Source: Streptomyces sp. PCS3-D2 (GTDB taxonomy: Bacteria > Actinomycetota > Actinomycetes > Streptomycetales > Streptomycetaceae). Taken from it: a stretch of 64,000 nucleotides of DNA. Made by a program: the position numbers and the translations under genes. The stretch lies in NCBI RefSeq assembly GCF_000612545.2, contig NZ_CP097800.1, positions 3,635,001 to 3,699,000 on the forward strand, read 5' to 3'. Each line of letters begins with the position of its first letter. Position 1 is the stretch's first letter. This document shows, piece by piece, positions 31,821 to 40,886 of the stretch. The notes under the pieces are model-generated. The model did no database searches and was not told the DNA's origin. It saw only the letters and a program-made list of their open reading frames with translations.

Positions 31821-33029
31821 CTACGCGGCTGCCTTCTCGGTGGACTTGTCCGGTACGGCTGCCAGGTGGCGCTTGCGCTTGGGCAGGCCGAAGGTCGGGT
31901 GCGAGGTGGTCCACAGCGACATCCTGAGGATGCCCGCCTTGATCCGCGCGGCCTTCCGGCCGCCCAGGTACTTCGGCTTCGCCTGCGCTTCGCCGTCGAC
32001 CATCTGCAGGATCCCGTCCCGCCGCCCGAGGCTGATGTGGTTGCCGTGGTACTCCAGCTTGACGTTCGGAATCTTGCGGCCGGTCAGCCGCCCCACGATC
32101 GCGACCGTGGCCTGCATGCCGGTGTAGCCGGCCGAGGCGCAGGACATCGGCAGCGGCCGACCGTTGTCGCCGAGGGCGTAGGCGCTGTCGCCGACGGCGT
32201 ACACGTGCGGGTGCGACACCGAGCGCATGGTGCGGTCGACGACGACCCGGCCGTCCTCGGTGACGTCGAGGCCGGCCTCGGCGGCGATGAGGCCGACCGC
32301 GAACCCGGCCGTCCACACGGTCGCGTCGGACGCCAGCGTGCTGCCGTCGGCGCACAGCACCCACTTCGCCTCGACGGCGCGGACGTCGGTGTGCTCCAGG
32401 ACGGTGATGCCCAGTCGGTCGCAGGCCTGCCGCAGGTGGCCGCGGGCCCCGGCGGAGAGCGCGGCTCCCAGCTCGCCACGGGCAACCAGCGCCACCGACA
32501 GCCCGGGCCTGGATTCGGCGATCTCGGTGGCGGTCTCGATGCCGGTCAGCCCGTCGCCGATGACCACCACCCTCCCGCCTTCGTCCCGCCTGCCCGGGCT
32601 GTCCAGGCTGTCCAGGCGTTCGCGCAGGCGCAACGCCGCCGGACGGCTGGTGACGTGGAAGGCGTGCTCGGCCACACCGGGGACGCCGTGGTCGGCGACG
32701 TGGCTGCCCAGCGCGTAGACGAGCGTGTCGTAGCCGACCTCACCGCCCCCGTCGGCGTCGGCCACGGCGACGACCCGGCGCTCCGGGTCGATGCCGGTGA
32801 TCCGGGCCGGGCGCAGGCGTATCCCCGTACCCGCGAACACGTCGGCGAGCTGCGGGGCCTCGATCTGCTGGCCGGCCGCGAGCTGGTGCAGCCGCAGCCG
32901 CTGGACGAAGTCCGGCTCGGCGTTGACCACGGTGATCTCGGTGTCCGCCGGGGACAGCCGACGGGCCAGGGTCCCGGCGACGTAGGCCCCTGCGTAGCCG
33001 GCTCCGAGGACGGCGATGCGGTGCTTCAT
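31821..33029 (-). CDS. NDH-2-like FAD-dependent NAD(P)H oxidoreductase
   Basis: 402 residues, ATG 33029 with AGGAG. FAD-binding G-x-G-x-x-G in VLGAGYAGAYVAG, a second Rossmann motif RVVVIGDGLTGIETATEIAE for NADH, and the C-terminal FAD contact HVYAVGDSAYA, all in the type II NADH dehydrogenase order. A soluble or membrane-peripheral oxidoreductase. It is the likely conserved partner of the ECF41 sigma factor and may be its target. The tail lacks an obvious amphipathic membrane anchor. Confidence 0.88.
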   Translation of the reverse strand: MKHRIAVLGAGYAGAYVAGTLARRLSPADTEITVVNAEPDFVQRLRLHQLAAGQQIEAPQLADVFAGTGIRLRPARITGIDPERRVVAVADADGGGEVGYDTLVYALGSHVADHGVPGVAEHAFHVTSRPAALRLRERLDSLDSPGRRDEGGRVVVIGDGLTGIETATEIAESRPGLSVALVARGELGAALSAGARGHLRQACDRLGITVLEHTDVRAVEAKWVLCADGSTLASDATVWTAGFAVGLIAAEAGLDVTEDGRVVVDRTMRSVSHPHVYAVGDSAYALGDNGRPLPMSCASAGYTGMQATVAIVGRLTGRKIPNVKLEYHGNHISLGRRDGILQMVDGEAQAKPKYLGGRKAARIKAGILRMSLWTTSHPTFGLPKRKRHLAAVPDKSTEKAAA

Positions 33030-33207
33030 GTGCTGCTCCTGTCGGTCGGTTTCGCGTGCTGTCGCCGGCTTGAGCGGAACAGCACCCGGATTGCTGACAG
33101 GAATCGCATGTGACGTGAGTCACAGATCGACGGAGGTGCCGCCCTGCGCCTCGACCGCGGCCGGACGGAGGCTGCCAGGCGGTCGCGAACCCGCCCCGCG
33201 GCGACAG

Positions 33208-33239
33208 CCGTCCGAGGGGGAGAAGCACCCCGCGGACGG
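33208..33239. terminator. Imperfect hairpin after the reductase gene
   Basis: Arms CCGTCCG and CGGACGG with an inner GGGG/CCCC extension, about 50-80 bp beyond the stop of the minus-strand reductase gene. Confidence 0.45.
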
Positions 33240-33287
33240 TCGGCCGTGACGCCGGGACTGCCGCCCGGACCTCACGGACCCGGATCG

Positions 33288-33905
33288 TCAGGACGCTGCG
33301 AACCGGTACGTGAGATGGGTGACCCGCGGCGAGTCGACCACCCCGGCGGGTTCGAGGCCGAGGGCCGCCGACACCCCGTCGAAGAGCCGGACGCCCGCGC
33401 CGAGGACGAGGGGTGCGAGATGGATCTGGAGTTCGTCCAGGAGTCCGGCGTCGATGAACTGCCGTACGGTGTCGGCACCGCCGGAGATCTGTACGTCCTT
33501 GCCCCCCGCGGCCCTGCGAGCCCGCTCCAGCGCGCTGCCGATCCCTTCCGTCACGAAGGTGAAGGTGGTGCCGCCCTGCCGCACCCACGGTTCCCGCGGG
33601 GTGTGGGTGAGGACGAAGACGGGGGCGCGGAAGGGCGGCGGGTCGGACCAGCCGACCTCCCCTTCGGCGAACATCCGCCGGCCCATGATGTAGGCGCCGG
33701 CCCGGTCGAAGTTCGCCCGGACGATGGCGTCGTCCTGATCGGTCTGCCCGCCCTCGGCGTTCTGCCGGGCCCGCCAGCTCTCTACGCCGAAGACCCATTC
33801 GTGGATGCGCATTCCGCCGTCCCCGAGCGGGTTGTCGGGGCCGGAGCCGGGACCGGCGATGAAGCCGTCCAGGGACATGCCCAGGCTGGCGAAGACCTTG
33901 CTCAC
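33288..33905 (-). CDS. Dihydrofolate reductase-family (RibD C-terminal-like) protein
   Basis: 205 residues from GTG 33905, overlapping the TGA of the hydrolase gene (GTGA). MSLDGFIAGPG at the N-terminus, AYIMGRRMFAEGE in the nucleotide-binding region and DVQISGGADTVRQFIDAGLLDELQIHLAPLVLGAGVRLFD at the C-terminus are standard for RibD_C proteins. These bind NADPH and are often regulated with detoxification genes. Operon with the alpha/beta hydrolase, divergent from TetR. Confidence 0.9.
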   Translation of the reverse strand: MSKVFASLGMSLDGFIAGPGSGPDNPLGDGGMRIHEWVFGVESWRARQNAEGGQTDQDDAIVRANFDRAGAYIMGRRMFAEGEVGWSDPPPFRAPVFVLTHTPREPWVRQGGTTFTFVTEGIGSALERARRAAGGKDVQISGGADTVRQFIDAGLLDELQIHLAPLVLGAGVRLFDGVSAALGLEPAGVVDSPRVTHLTYRFAAS

Positions 33906-34705
33906 GCCTGCTCCCCGGAGCTGAAGAACCCGGTCAGGACCGGGGCGAGGTGCTCGGGGTCGATGGCGTGCTCCTCGCCGGGGAAGACCCGGAGGGTGAA
34001 GTTGTCCTTGAGCGCGGCGAGTTCCCGCGCGCCGGTGAGCATGTGCGGCGGGCCGGCGTCGCCGCTGCCGACGAGAACGGGAACCGTCACGGACTGCCAG
34101 CGGTCGGCGGGCAGGGGACGGCCGGACATGGTCTCGCCCATGATCCGGCCGTCGTGCGGCAGGGTCCGGGCGTTGGCCTCCATGCCGGGCCAGAACGGGG
34201 CCTGCCGCATGCCGGCGACGGCCTCGGCGGACACACCCGCGGCCGCGGTCAGGAAGTACGCCGCCGCATCGCCGTACGCCCCCTGTTCCAGCAGCTCCTC
34301 CAGCCGGGCGACGTAGTCGGCGGGCAGCGGCGGACGACTGTCGTCGGTGATGAAGGGCGGCTCGTACAGGGCCAGCCGGGTCACGGCGCTGCCCCGGGCG
34401 GCGGCCTCCAGCGCCAGTACGGCGCCGGAGGACATGCCGAAGAGCATGGCCTCGCCGCCGGCGTGCCCGATCAGCGCGTCCAGATCCTCTACCTCCCGCT
34501 GCACGTCGTACGCCGGGCCGTCGCCGCTGTCGCCGCGCCCGCGGCGGTCGTACGTGATCACCGTGAAGTGCTCGGCGAGGAGACCGGCGAGCTCCGCCGA
34601 CTCGTGCCGCGTCATGAACGCGCCCCCGACGAGCACCACCGCAGGACCCGAACCCTGCTGCTCGAACGCGATGGCCGTGCCATCGGCCGAGGTGACCTTC
34701 CCCAT
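33902..34705 (-). CDS. Alpha/beta hydrolase
   Basis: 267 residues. I prefer ATG 34705, with GGGGG 7-12 nt upstream, over the in-frame ATG at 34717. Nucleophile elbow G-M-S-S-G in EAMLFGMSSGAVLALEA, an acid region VLVGSGDAGPP and catalytic His in FPGEEHAIDP. An oxyanion-type VVLVGGAFMTRHE stretch is near the N-terminus. First gene of the operon controlled from the TetR operator. Confidence 0.9.
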   Translation of the reverse strand: MGKVTSADGTAIAFEQQGSGPAVVLVGGAFMTRHESAELAGLLAEHFTVITYDRRGRGDSGDGPAYDVQREVEDLDALIGHAGGEAMLFGMSSGAVLALEAAARGSAVTRLALYEPPFITDDSRPPLPADYVARLEELLEQGAYGDAAAYFLTAAAGVSAEAVAGMRQAPFWPGMEANARTLPHDGRIMGETMSGRPLPADRWQSVTVPVLVGSGDAGPPHMLTGARELAALKDNFTLRVFPGEEHAIDPEHLAPVLTGFFSSGEQA

Positions 34706-34760
34706 GTGAACCCCCATGCGTAGGCGGCACGGCCGGAGGGCCGCGCCGTATGGAACTAGA

Positions 34761-34773
34761 CGGTACAGTACCG
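34761..34773. promoter_or_regulatory. Secondary palindrome in the hydrolase-TetR promoter region
   Basis: CGGTAC-A-GTACCG, a perfect 6-bp inverted repeat 4 bp from the main operator. It shares the core GTAC step with that operator and may be a half-strength site or part of the promoter. Confidence 0.45.
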
Positions 34774-34777
34774 AAAC

Positions 34778-34800
34778 GAGTACTGGTCAGTCCAGTACTC
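34778..34800. promoter_or_regulatory. Probable TetR operator
   Basis: Perfect inverted repeat GAGTACTGG, spacer TCAGT, CCAGTACTC: 23 bp, centred between the divergent hydrolase (start 34705) and TetR (start 34839) genes. Length and symmetry are typical of TetR-family operators, so autoregulation and repression of the hydrolase operon are expected. Confidence 0.8.
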
Positions 34801-34838
34801 TTCGGGGGCGGGGATACGGAGTGGAGAGGGAGTCGAAG

Positions 34839-35489
34839 ATGGACGGCCGTTCGGCACGCAAGCACCAGGCGATCCTGGATGCCGCAACCACCGTGTTCCT
34901 GGACAAGGGGTACTCGGGGACGAGCATGGACGACATCGCGAAACTGGCGGCGGTCTCCAAGCAGACCGTCTACAAGCACTTCGCGGACAAGGAAAAGCTC
35001 TTCGCCGAGATCGTCATGGCCACCACCGACCGCATCGACGGCATGATCGACCTCGTGGCCGACGTACCCGCCGACGCCGAAACCCTGGACGAGGACCTGA
35101 CCCGCCTCGCCCGCCGATTCCTGACGACCCTCACCCAGCCCGGGGTCATCCAGCTGCGTCGGCTGATCATCGCCAACGCCGACACCTTCCCCGCGCTGGG
35201 AGCCGCCTGGTACGAGCACGGGTTCGAGCGGGTCCTGGCCACCCTGGCGGCCACCTTCGAGCGCCTGACCGGCCAGGGGGCGCTCAGGACCGACGACCCC
35301 GTGCTGGCCGCCCACCACTTCGCCGGACTGCTGCTGTGGATCCCCGTGAACCAGGCCATGTTCCACGGCGGCGCCCGGCACACGGAGGCCGACCTCGACC
35401 TCTACGCGACGGCCGGCGTCCGCACCTTCCTCGCCGCGTACCGGGCGCCGGGCCCAGCGCAGCCCGTGGGCGACGGCGGACCGGCCTGA
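34839..35489 (+). CDS. TetR-family regulator
   Basis: 216 residues from ATG 34839 (GGAGAGGGAG upstream). HTH: HQAILDAATTVFLDKGYSGTSMDDIAKLAAVSKQTVYKHFADKEKLF. The AefR-like C-terminal domain (RLIIANADTFPALGAAWYEHGFERVLATLAATF) binds an unknown ligand. It should repress the divergent hydrolase-reductase operon from the 34778 palindrome. Confidence 0.93.
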   Translation: MDGRSARKHQAILDAATTVFLDKGYSGTSMDDIAKLAAVSKQTVYKHFADKEKLFAEIVMATTDRIDGMIDLVADVPADAETLDEDLTRLARRFLTTLTQPGVIQLRRLIIANADTFPALGAAWYEHGFERVLATLAATFERLTGQGALRTDDPVLAAHHFAGLLLWIPVNQAMFHGGARHTEADLDLYATAGVRTFLAAYRAPGPAQPVGDGGPA

Positions 35490-35546
35490 CGGCCGGAGGG
35501 CACTTCGGCCCCTCGGGGCCTCCGGGCGCCGGGCCGGGCGGCATGT

Positions 35547-36161
35547 GTGAGACTCCTCTCAACGATCACTCGGGGGGGGATGGCGTTGAACGCGCTGTTG
35601 AAGAGGGTGTGGATCGGGCTGGCCGTGGCCCTGATCGGGAGTCTGGCCGCCGCGGCCTTTCCGGACCTCATCCAGAGGGACGACACCGGGCGCATCCGCC
35701 TGGGGGCGCCCGCGCCGTCGCCGTCCGCGTCGGCGCCCACGCCGGAGTCCACGTCGCCGCCCCTGCCACGGGACGCCGTGGACGAGGCGATTCAGACCGC
35801 GATCGGCGCGGCGGGCCTCGACCCCGCGCAGGGCCGGCCGCTCGGCCCGACCGGCGCCGACTCGGACAGGACCGGCTGGACGGCCGTCCGCGAACGGACC
35901 TCCGCGGTGTCGGAGATGAACGCGATCTGCGCCGACCTGGAACGGCAGGGCTGGACGCCGAACCCGAACGGCGACCGCCCCGACCTGTCCCGCAGCTACC
36001 GGCGCGGGAGCTGGTCCCTGCTGGTGAGCACGCGCGGGAAGACCCTGGCGCCGTCCACCACCTCCGCCCTGACCGACTCGCAGACGTACCTGACCGTGGT
36101 CGGGTTCCGGCTCAACCTGTCCGACATCCCCCTCCCCGAGATCACGGTCCGCCTCGGCTGA
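35547..36161 (+). CDS. Hypothetical membrane-anchored or secreted protein
   Basis: Up to 204 residues from GTG 35547; ATG 35580 is the alternative. A single hydrophobic segment (VWIGLAVALIGSLAAAAF) is followed by a Pro/Ser-rich linker (APAPSPSASAPTPESTSPPLP) and a globular domain of about 120 residues (TSAVSEMNAICADLERQGWTP...SYRRGSWSLLVSTRGKTL). Topology suggests an extracellular domain on a signal anchor. Family not recognised. Confidence 0.65.
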   Translation: MRLLSTITRGGMALNALLKRVWIGLAVALIGSLAAAAFPDLIQRDDTGRIRLGAPAPSPSASAPTPESTSPPLPRDAVDEAIQTAIGAAGLDPAQGRPLGPTGADSDRTGWTAVRERTSAVSEMNAICADLERQGWTPNPNGDRPDLSRSYRRGSWSLLVSTRGKTLAPSTTSALTDSQTYLTVVGFRLNLSDIPLPEITVRLG

Positions 36162-36190
36162 CCCGCACGGAGAAGCCCGCGCCGCCCTCG

Positions 36191-36235
36191 CGGGACCCCG
36201 CCCCGGCGCCCGGGGCCGGCCGGGGCGGGGTCCCG
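36191..36235. terminator. Strong hairpin after the hypothetical gene
   Basis: 17-bp perfect stem CGGGACCCCGCCCCGGC with an 11-nt loop, 30 bp after the stop at 36161. Confidence 0.85.
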
Positions 36236-36688
36236 CCGGCACTCCCCCGGCCACGGACCATCGTGCGGCGGGGCGCGATGCGGGAGCGGCGGACGGGACG
36301 CGGCGGGGCGCGGCGGTGCGCGGCGGTGCGCGGTGAGCAGGTCGGTCATGGCGGGGCCTTCCGCGCTTCGTCGTGGTCACCCGTATGACCGACGACGAGG
36401 CGGGCGGTCATCGCCCCCGTCCCTGCGCAGGCCGGGAGGGCTTCCGCGGCCCGTTCGGGCCTGCCAGGACCCGGAGGAGCATGATCGCCCTGCGGCAGGG
36501 TGCGCGCGGGCCCGGCCCTCGCCTCCGGGCGGGCAGGGCGCCGGCGGGCCGCCTGCCGGGCCGGTCCGGCGCATCATGGACGGGGAGGCGGTGCGCCGCA
36601 CGGGCGCATCGTCGTCGACGCGCGGAACAGCCACGTTCCCGTCGGTTCCGCGCCCGTACCGGTGTGCCGGTGAGCGGAGATCAGCACC
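36236..36688. other. Gap without a supported gene
   Basis: About 450 bp upstream of the GAF-SpoIIE gene. It contains short GCGGCGGGGCGCGGCGGTGC-like direct repeats near 36300 but no recognisable protein on either strand. The promoter of the downstream gene is presumably here. Confidence 0.45.
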
Positions 36689-38923
36689 ATGTCAGCTGCC
36701 GACCGGGAGGCCGTTCCCGAGGGCGTTCGGCCGTCTGCCGCCCCAGGCGGCGCGGCGTCGTACGGGAGGCCGATGAGCCAGGCGATCCGCGACGCGCTCG
36801 TCGAGCTGGACGCCGTCACCGGCATCGTCTACCTGCTGGACCGGGGCCGTCGCCGACTGCGGGCCACCCTGATCGGCGGCTCCCCTCCGGTGATCTTCAC
36901 CATGCCCGAGCAGATCCCGGTCGACGCTCCCTACGCCTCGGCGAGGGCGTGGCGGACCGGCACGGTCGTGGTCATCGGAGAGCCCGAGACAAGGCCCGAC
37001 GACCCGGGGCTCGCGCGGCTGGTCCCCTTCCCCTATTCGGTGATGTCCACCCCGCTGTCGGGCGGCGGCCACCGGTTCGGCGCCCTGACCGTCGTGCGGC
37101 TCCCCACTCGTGACGGCACCCTGGGCATTCCGCAGCGCCGCAAGCTCCGCGCCATCGGCGACCGGCTGGCCGCCCGTCTGACGGCGGGCACGGCAGGCGG
37201 CGGTCCGCCGGACCCCCCGGATCGCCCGGTGGTCTTCTCCGTCGATTCCGTTCCGCCGCCGAGCGACGGCGAGCCGTCGGGCGGCTGGGGACTGCCCGGG
37301 ATCCCCGGTTCGTACGAGACCACCCTCATGTACCAGCTGCACAAGCTGTCCGAAGCGCTCAACAAGGCCGCGGACATGGATGCCGTGGCCGACGTGGCCC
37401 GGACCGGCATCATGGCGCCCTATCGGGCCGGGTCCCTCGTCATCACCGGGTTCGGAGGCGGACGGCTCTGGGTCACGGCTCACCACGGCACCGCCGCCGG
37501 CTCCCTCCGCTCGGTCCACGGAGCCTCCGCCGAGGCGCCGTCCCCCTACGCGGACACGCTGCGCGGCAGGGACCTCCGGCTCTTCTCCGACCGCGCCGAA
37601 CTCCTCGCCGCCTATCCCGACGCGCCCGACGACGGCTGCCGCGCCTGGGCCTTCCTTCCCCTGCGCGCGGGCGACACCCCGGTGGGGGTGTGCGCCCTCG
37701 GCTTCCCGGCCGAGCGCCACTTCACGCCGGAGGAGCAGGCGACGGCGATGATGATGGCGAGCCTGCTCGCCCAGGCCCTGGAGCGCGTCCGGCTCGGGGA
37801 GAAGAAGCACGCCATCGCCGAGAGCGTCCAGAAATGGCTGCTCCCGCGCATCCTGGGCGACCTGCCGGACATCGTCACGACCGCGCGATACCTGCCGGCC
37901 GCCTCGGCCTCCGGGATCGGCGGCGACTGGTACGACGTCATCGCCCTGCCGGACAGCCGGATCTGCCTGATCGTCGGCGACGTCGAGGGCCACAAGGTGG
38001 AGAGCGCGATGCTGATGGGACAGCTGCGCAGCGCGATGCTCGCCTACGCCCGCGAGGAGCACGGCCCGGCAGCGGTGCTCAGCCGGACCGGGGACCTGCT
38101 CGCCGCGCTGGAGACCGACCTGCTGGCGACATGCTGCCTCGTCCGGGTGGACGCCGCGCAGGGAACGGCCGAGGTCGCCTCGGCCGGCCATCCCCCACCG
38201 CTCCTGCGGCGTCCCGACGGCAGCCTCGACACCCCGGACGTGCCCGTCGACGTGCCCTTGGGGGTCCACTCCGGCGTGGCGTACCGGAGCGTCGAATTCC
38301 TTCTCGAACCGGGCACTCTGCTCCTGCTCTACACCGACGGCCTCACCAGTGCCCGGGACGCCGACCTGATGCCCCGGGTCCGGGAACTGCTGGCGGCCGG
38401 GCCTCCCGCCACCGAACACAACCTGGAAGGCCTCGCGGACCGGCTGGTCGCCGCCCTGCCCGCGCCGCCGGAGCGCCGCGACGACATCGCCCTGCTCCTG
38501 GCACGCTACGAGGGCGCACTGCCGCGCCACCGGTACCGGTTCGCCCGCATGGAGGTCCGCCGGCACGACCTTCCAGGTGTTCGGGCCGCACGGAGGTTCG
38601 TCCGCGAGAGCCTGCACGACTGGGGCCACGGGGACGTCGCGGACGCGCTGGAGCTCATGGCCTCGGAGGTGGTGACCAATGCGCTGATCCATGCCGACAG
38701 CCATGTCGACCTGCGCCTGCGCGAGGGCCCGGACCACATCCGGCTGGAGGTGCGCGACTCCGACGTCACTCCGCCCGTCCCGTCGCCGGTCTCCGTGTCC
38801 GGCGAGGGGAACGCCCGGGCCGAGCACGGACGCGGCCTGCTCATCGTGGAGAGTCTGGCGAGCGCGTGGGGTACCTCGCCCAGTGGCCGCGGAAAGACCG
38901 TGTGGCTGGAACTGCCGATCTGA
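36689..38923 (+). CDS. GAF-GAF-SpoIIE phosphatase with C-terminal HATPase_c domain
   Basis: 744 residues. Two GAF-like sensor domains (about 30-170 and 215-375, with AWAFLPLRAGDTPVGVCALGF) precede a SpoIIE/PP2C phosphatase domain (about 385-600: SGIGGDWYDVIALPDSRICLIVGDVEGH, ASAGHPPPLLRR, LLLLYTDGLTSARD, RDDIALLLARY). A RsbW-like histidine-kinase-type ATPase (about 610-744: ELMASEVVTNALIHADS, HGRGLLIVESLASAWG) closes it. In Streptomyces such fusions control anti-sigma-factor antagonists by dephosphorylation and phosphorylation. Paralogous to the gene at 43321, which lacks the kinase domain. Confidence 0.92.
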   Translation: MSAADREAVPEGVRPSAAPGGAASYGRPMSQAIRDALVELDAVTGIVYLLDRGRRRLRATLIGGSPPVIFTMPEQIPVDAPYASARAWRTGTVVVIGEPETRPDDPGLARLVPFPYSVMSTPLSGGGHRFGALTVVRLPTRDGTLGIPQRRKLRAIGDRLAARLTAGTAGGGPPDPPDRPVVFSVDSVPPPSDGEPSGGWGLPGIPGSYETTLMYQLHKLSEALNKAADMDAVADVARTGIMAPYRAGSLVITGFGGGRLWVTAHHGTAAGSLRSVHGASAEAPSPYADTLRGRDLRLFSDRAELLAAYPDAPDDGCRAWAFLPLRAGDTPVGVCALGFPAERHFTPEEQATAMMMASLLAQALERVRLGEKKHAIAESVQKWLLPRILGDLPDIVTTARYLPAASASGIGGDWYDVIALPDSRICLIVGDVEGHKVESAMLMGQLRSAMLAYAREEHGPAAVLSRTGDLLAALETDLLATCCLVRVDAAQGTAEVASAGHPPPLLRRPDGSLDTPDVPVDVPLGVHSGVAYRSVEFLLEPGTLLLLYTDGLTSARDADLMPRVRELLAAGPPATEHNLEGLADRLVAALPAPPERRDDIALLLARYEGALPRHRYRFARMEVRRHDLPGVRAARRFVRESLHDWGHGDVADALELMASEVVTNALIHADSHVDLRLREGPDHIRLEVRDSDVTPPVPSPVSVSGEGNARAEHGRGLLIVESLASAWGTSPSGRGKTVWLELPI

Positions 38924-38956
38924 GCTGCTCCGCTGCGCCCGCGCCCCCGCGGGGGG

Positions 38957-40171
38957 TCACCGGGCATCGACGCCGGGCACCTCCCGCTGGAGGGCTGCCC
39001 GGGTCTCCGGCCCGTACGAGCCGCGCGGATCTCCGGTGAGGCGGCGGCTGCTCTGGTAGGCGGCGACCGCGTCGGTCAGCCGCTGGTTGTAGGCGCCGTT
39101 CAGACGGCCTTCGTACAGGCCGAGCACCCGTAGCCGGTACTGCAGCTCGGCGACCTCGGGACCGCTCGCACCGCAGCACAGGTCGGGGGGCCGTCGGCTG
39201 GGCGACGGAGTCTCGGGCCGGCCGGCGGACGGGCACGGCGCTCCGGGAAGGTGCGGTGTGACGCACCGGGGGGCGGGGCCCTGCTGCGGGGTGGCCGCGG
39301 GTCTGGGCGGGGTGACGCCGGGGCGCCCGGACGGCTGCTTCGCCGCATCGGGGGGACCGGCGGCGCCCTCCGTGCCCTCGGCGGCCGGGGTCGGTGGACC
39401 GCCGGGGGACGGCGCGGTCGTGGGATCGACGGCGGGCAGCGGGACGGACGTCGGCTCCGACTCCACCCGTTGCGCGGTGGCGCGCGGATCCACCTGTGGG
39501 CCGCCGAGCACCGCCGCGCCGACCACCGCCGCCATCACGGCCATCACGGCCATCAGACCCACCGCCCCGGCCGACCGGCGCCCGCCGGCACGCCGGTGCG
39601 ACGCCGGCCGCCTGCCGCGGTTCCGGCGCGGCCCCGGCACGTCCCCGGGTGCGGCGGCCGCGCCGGTGAGGGGGCGCGGGCCGACCGGGGTCAGGATGAG
39701 GGTGTCGTCCCCGAGCGGGTGGGGACCGACCGGGGTCAGGATGAGGGTGTCGTCCCCGAGCGGGTACGGACCACCGGGGGCGGGGGGAGTCCCCTGCCCC
39801 GCTGAGGGCGCGGAACCGGCCGGCGGGTGGAGCGCGGACACCGCCGCGCCGGGGTGCGGCGGGAGCGTGCCGGCGGCGCGGTGTTCCCGCGGCGGACCGT
39901 GGTCCGGCCGCAAGGACACGTACGGCTGCATGATCCCCAGCACGCGTCCCGGGGCGTCACCGTGCGCCCCGGCCGGATCCGGTTCGGTCCCGTGCCGGTC
40001 CTCGGCAGCGGCCGGGGGCCCGTGTTGCGCCGCGCCGACGTAGGGGCGCACCCAGGTGCGGGCGAACGGTTCGCGGTCGCCGGGCGCGGTCGCCCCGCTT
40101 CCGGGGCAGGGACAGTCCGTGCCCCGGGTCGCTCGGGTGGCGCCGCAGCGTGGGCAGGTCGACGGGGACAC
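38957..40171 (-). CDS. Zinc-ribbon, single-TM protein with C-terminal peptidoglycan-binding domain
   Basis: 404 residues from GTG 40171. An N-terminal Cys cluster (CPRCGATRATRGTDCPCPG) resembles a zinc ribbon. A long Pro/Gly-rich region contains two tandem 15-residue repeats (LGDDTLILTPVG core, encoded by a 45-nt direct repeat near 39690-39765). A TM helix (LMAVMAVMAAVVGAAVLGG) and a Pro-rich wall-spanning linker follow, then a PG_binding_1 domain (GPEVAELQYRLRVLGLYEGRLNGAYNQRLTDAVAAYQ). Cytoplasmic N-terminus and wall-binding C-terminus suggest an envelope sensor or anchor. It lies beside the sigma-lectin fusion. Confidence 0.8.
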   Translation of the reverse strand: MSPSTCPRCGATRATRGTDCPCPGSGATAPGDREPFARTWVRPYVGAAQHGPPAAAEDRHGTEPDPAGAHGDAPGRVLGIMQPYVSLRPDHGPPREHRAAGTLPPHPGAAVSALHPPAGSAPSAGQGTPPAPGGPYPLGDDTLILTPVGPHPLGDDTLILTPVGPRPLTGAAAAPGDVPGPRRNRGRRPASHRRAGGRRSAGAVGLMAVMAVMAAVVGAAVLGGPQVDPRATAQRVESEPTSVPLPAVDPTTAPSPGGPPTPAAEGTEGAAGPPDAAKQPSGRPGVTPPRPAATPQQGPAPRCVTPHLPGAPCPSAGRPETPSPSRRPPDLCCGASGPEVAELQYRLRVLGLYEGRLNGAYNQRLTDAVAAYQSSRRLTGDPRGSYGPETRAALQREVPGVDAR

Positions 40172-40328
40172 GTGCGTACATCCTCTTCTCGGAGGCCCTT
40201 CGGACGGGCCTCGCCGAACGTGCGGCCGTCGTTCCGGGCAGGCGGCACGGCGTGCCACCGGCCCGGAAGCCGGCCTGGGGCCGGATCCGGCTCCGCGCGG
40301 GGCGGCCCGGCACGGCCGGATCCAGGGG

Positions 40329-40727
40329 TCAGCGGCCGGTGCGCCGGTGGCGGCCGCCCCGCAGCAGGAAGAAGCAGAGGAGGAGCAGGGAGGAGGCGGC
40401 GACTGCCGTGCTCAGCACGGTGGCGGTGGCGCCGGCGTCGTCGGCGTCGTCGGCGGCCGGGCGTGCGCCGTCCGCGCCGCGGGCGTCTGCGGTGCGGGCG
40501 TCCGCGGTGCGCGATGCCCCGTCCTGCGGAGAGCCGGGCCCGCCGTGTCCCGCGCCGGCCCGGGTGAGGGATCCGGTGGCGGCGGACGCGGGTCCGGCCG
40601 ACCCGCGCAGAACGCCGTTCTCCCGCACGCCGTCCGCGGCGGTCGGCAGGGCCACCGCACTCGTGCCCGCGAACAGCGTCGCCGACACGGCCACCGCTCC
40701 GGCAAGCCGATTCAGGCTGAGTCCCAT
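40329..40727 (-). CDS. Small secreted or membrane protein
   Basis: 132 residues from ATG 40727 (CGGAG upstream; a GTG at 40739 is possible). Signal-like N-terminus (LNRLAGAVAVSATLFAGTSAVA), an Ala/Gly/Asp-rich middle, and a C-terminal TM helix (VLSTAVAASSLLLLCFFLL) followed by RGGRHRRTGR. This resembles an LPXTG-like sorting topology, but no LPxTG/LAxTG motif is present. Function unknown; located between two envelope-related genes. Confidence 0.6.
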   Translation of the reverse strand: MGLSLNRLAGAVAVSATLFAGTSAVALPTAADGVRENGVLRGSAGPASAATGSLTRAGAGHGGPGSPQDGASRTADARTADARGADGARPAADDADDAGATATVLSTAVAASSLLLLCFFLLRGGRHRRTGR

Positions 40728-40886
40728 GATGCTCCGCACTCCGTTGGACCGTTGCTCCTCACGAGCAGAGAGCGGCGCGTGCCGCCGGACCTCCCGGCGC
40801 TTTGCGGATTCTTTACCCGTGGGAGTCCGGCGCGCGGTGCGCCTGCCGGGGCGCGGGAGGACCGGCGGAGCCGCCGTCCGGCGGGT

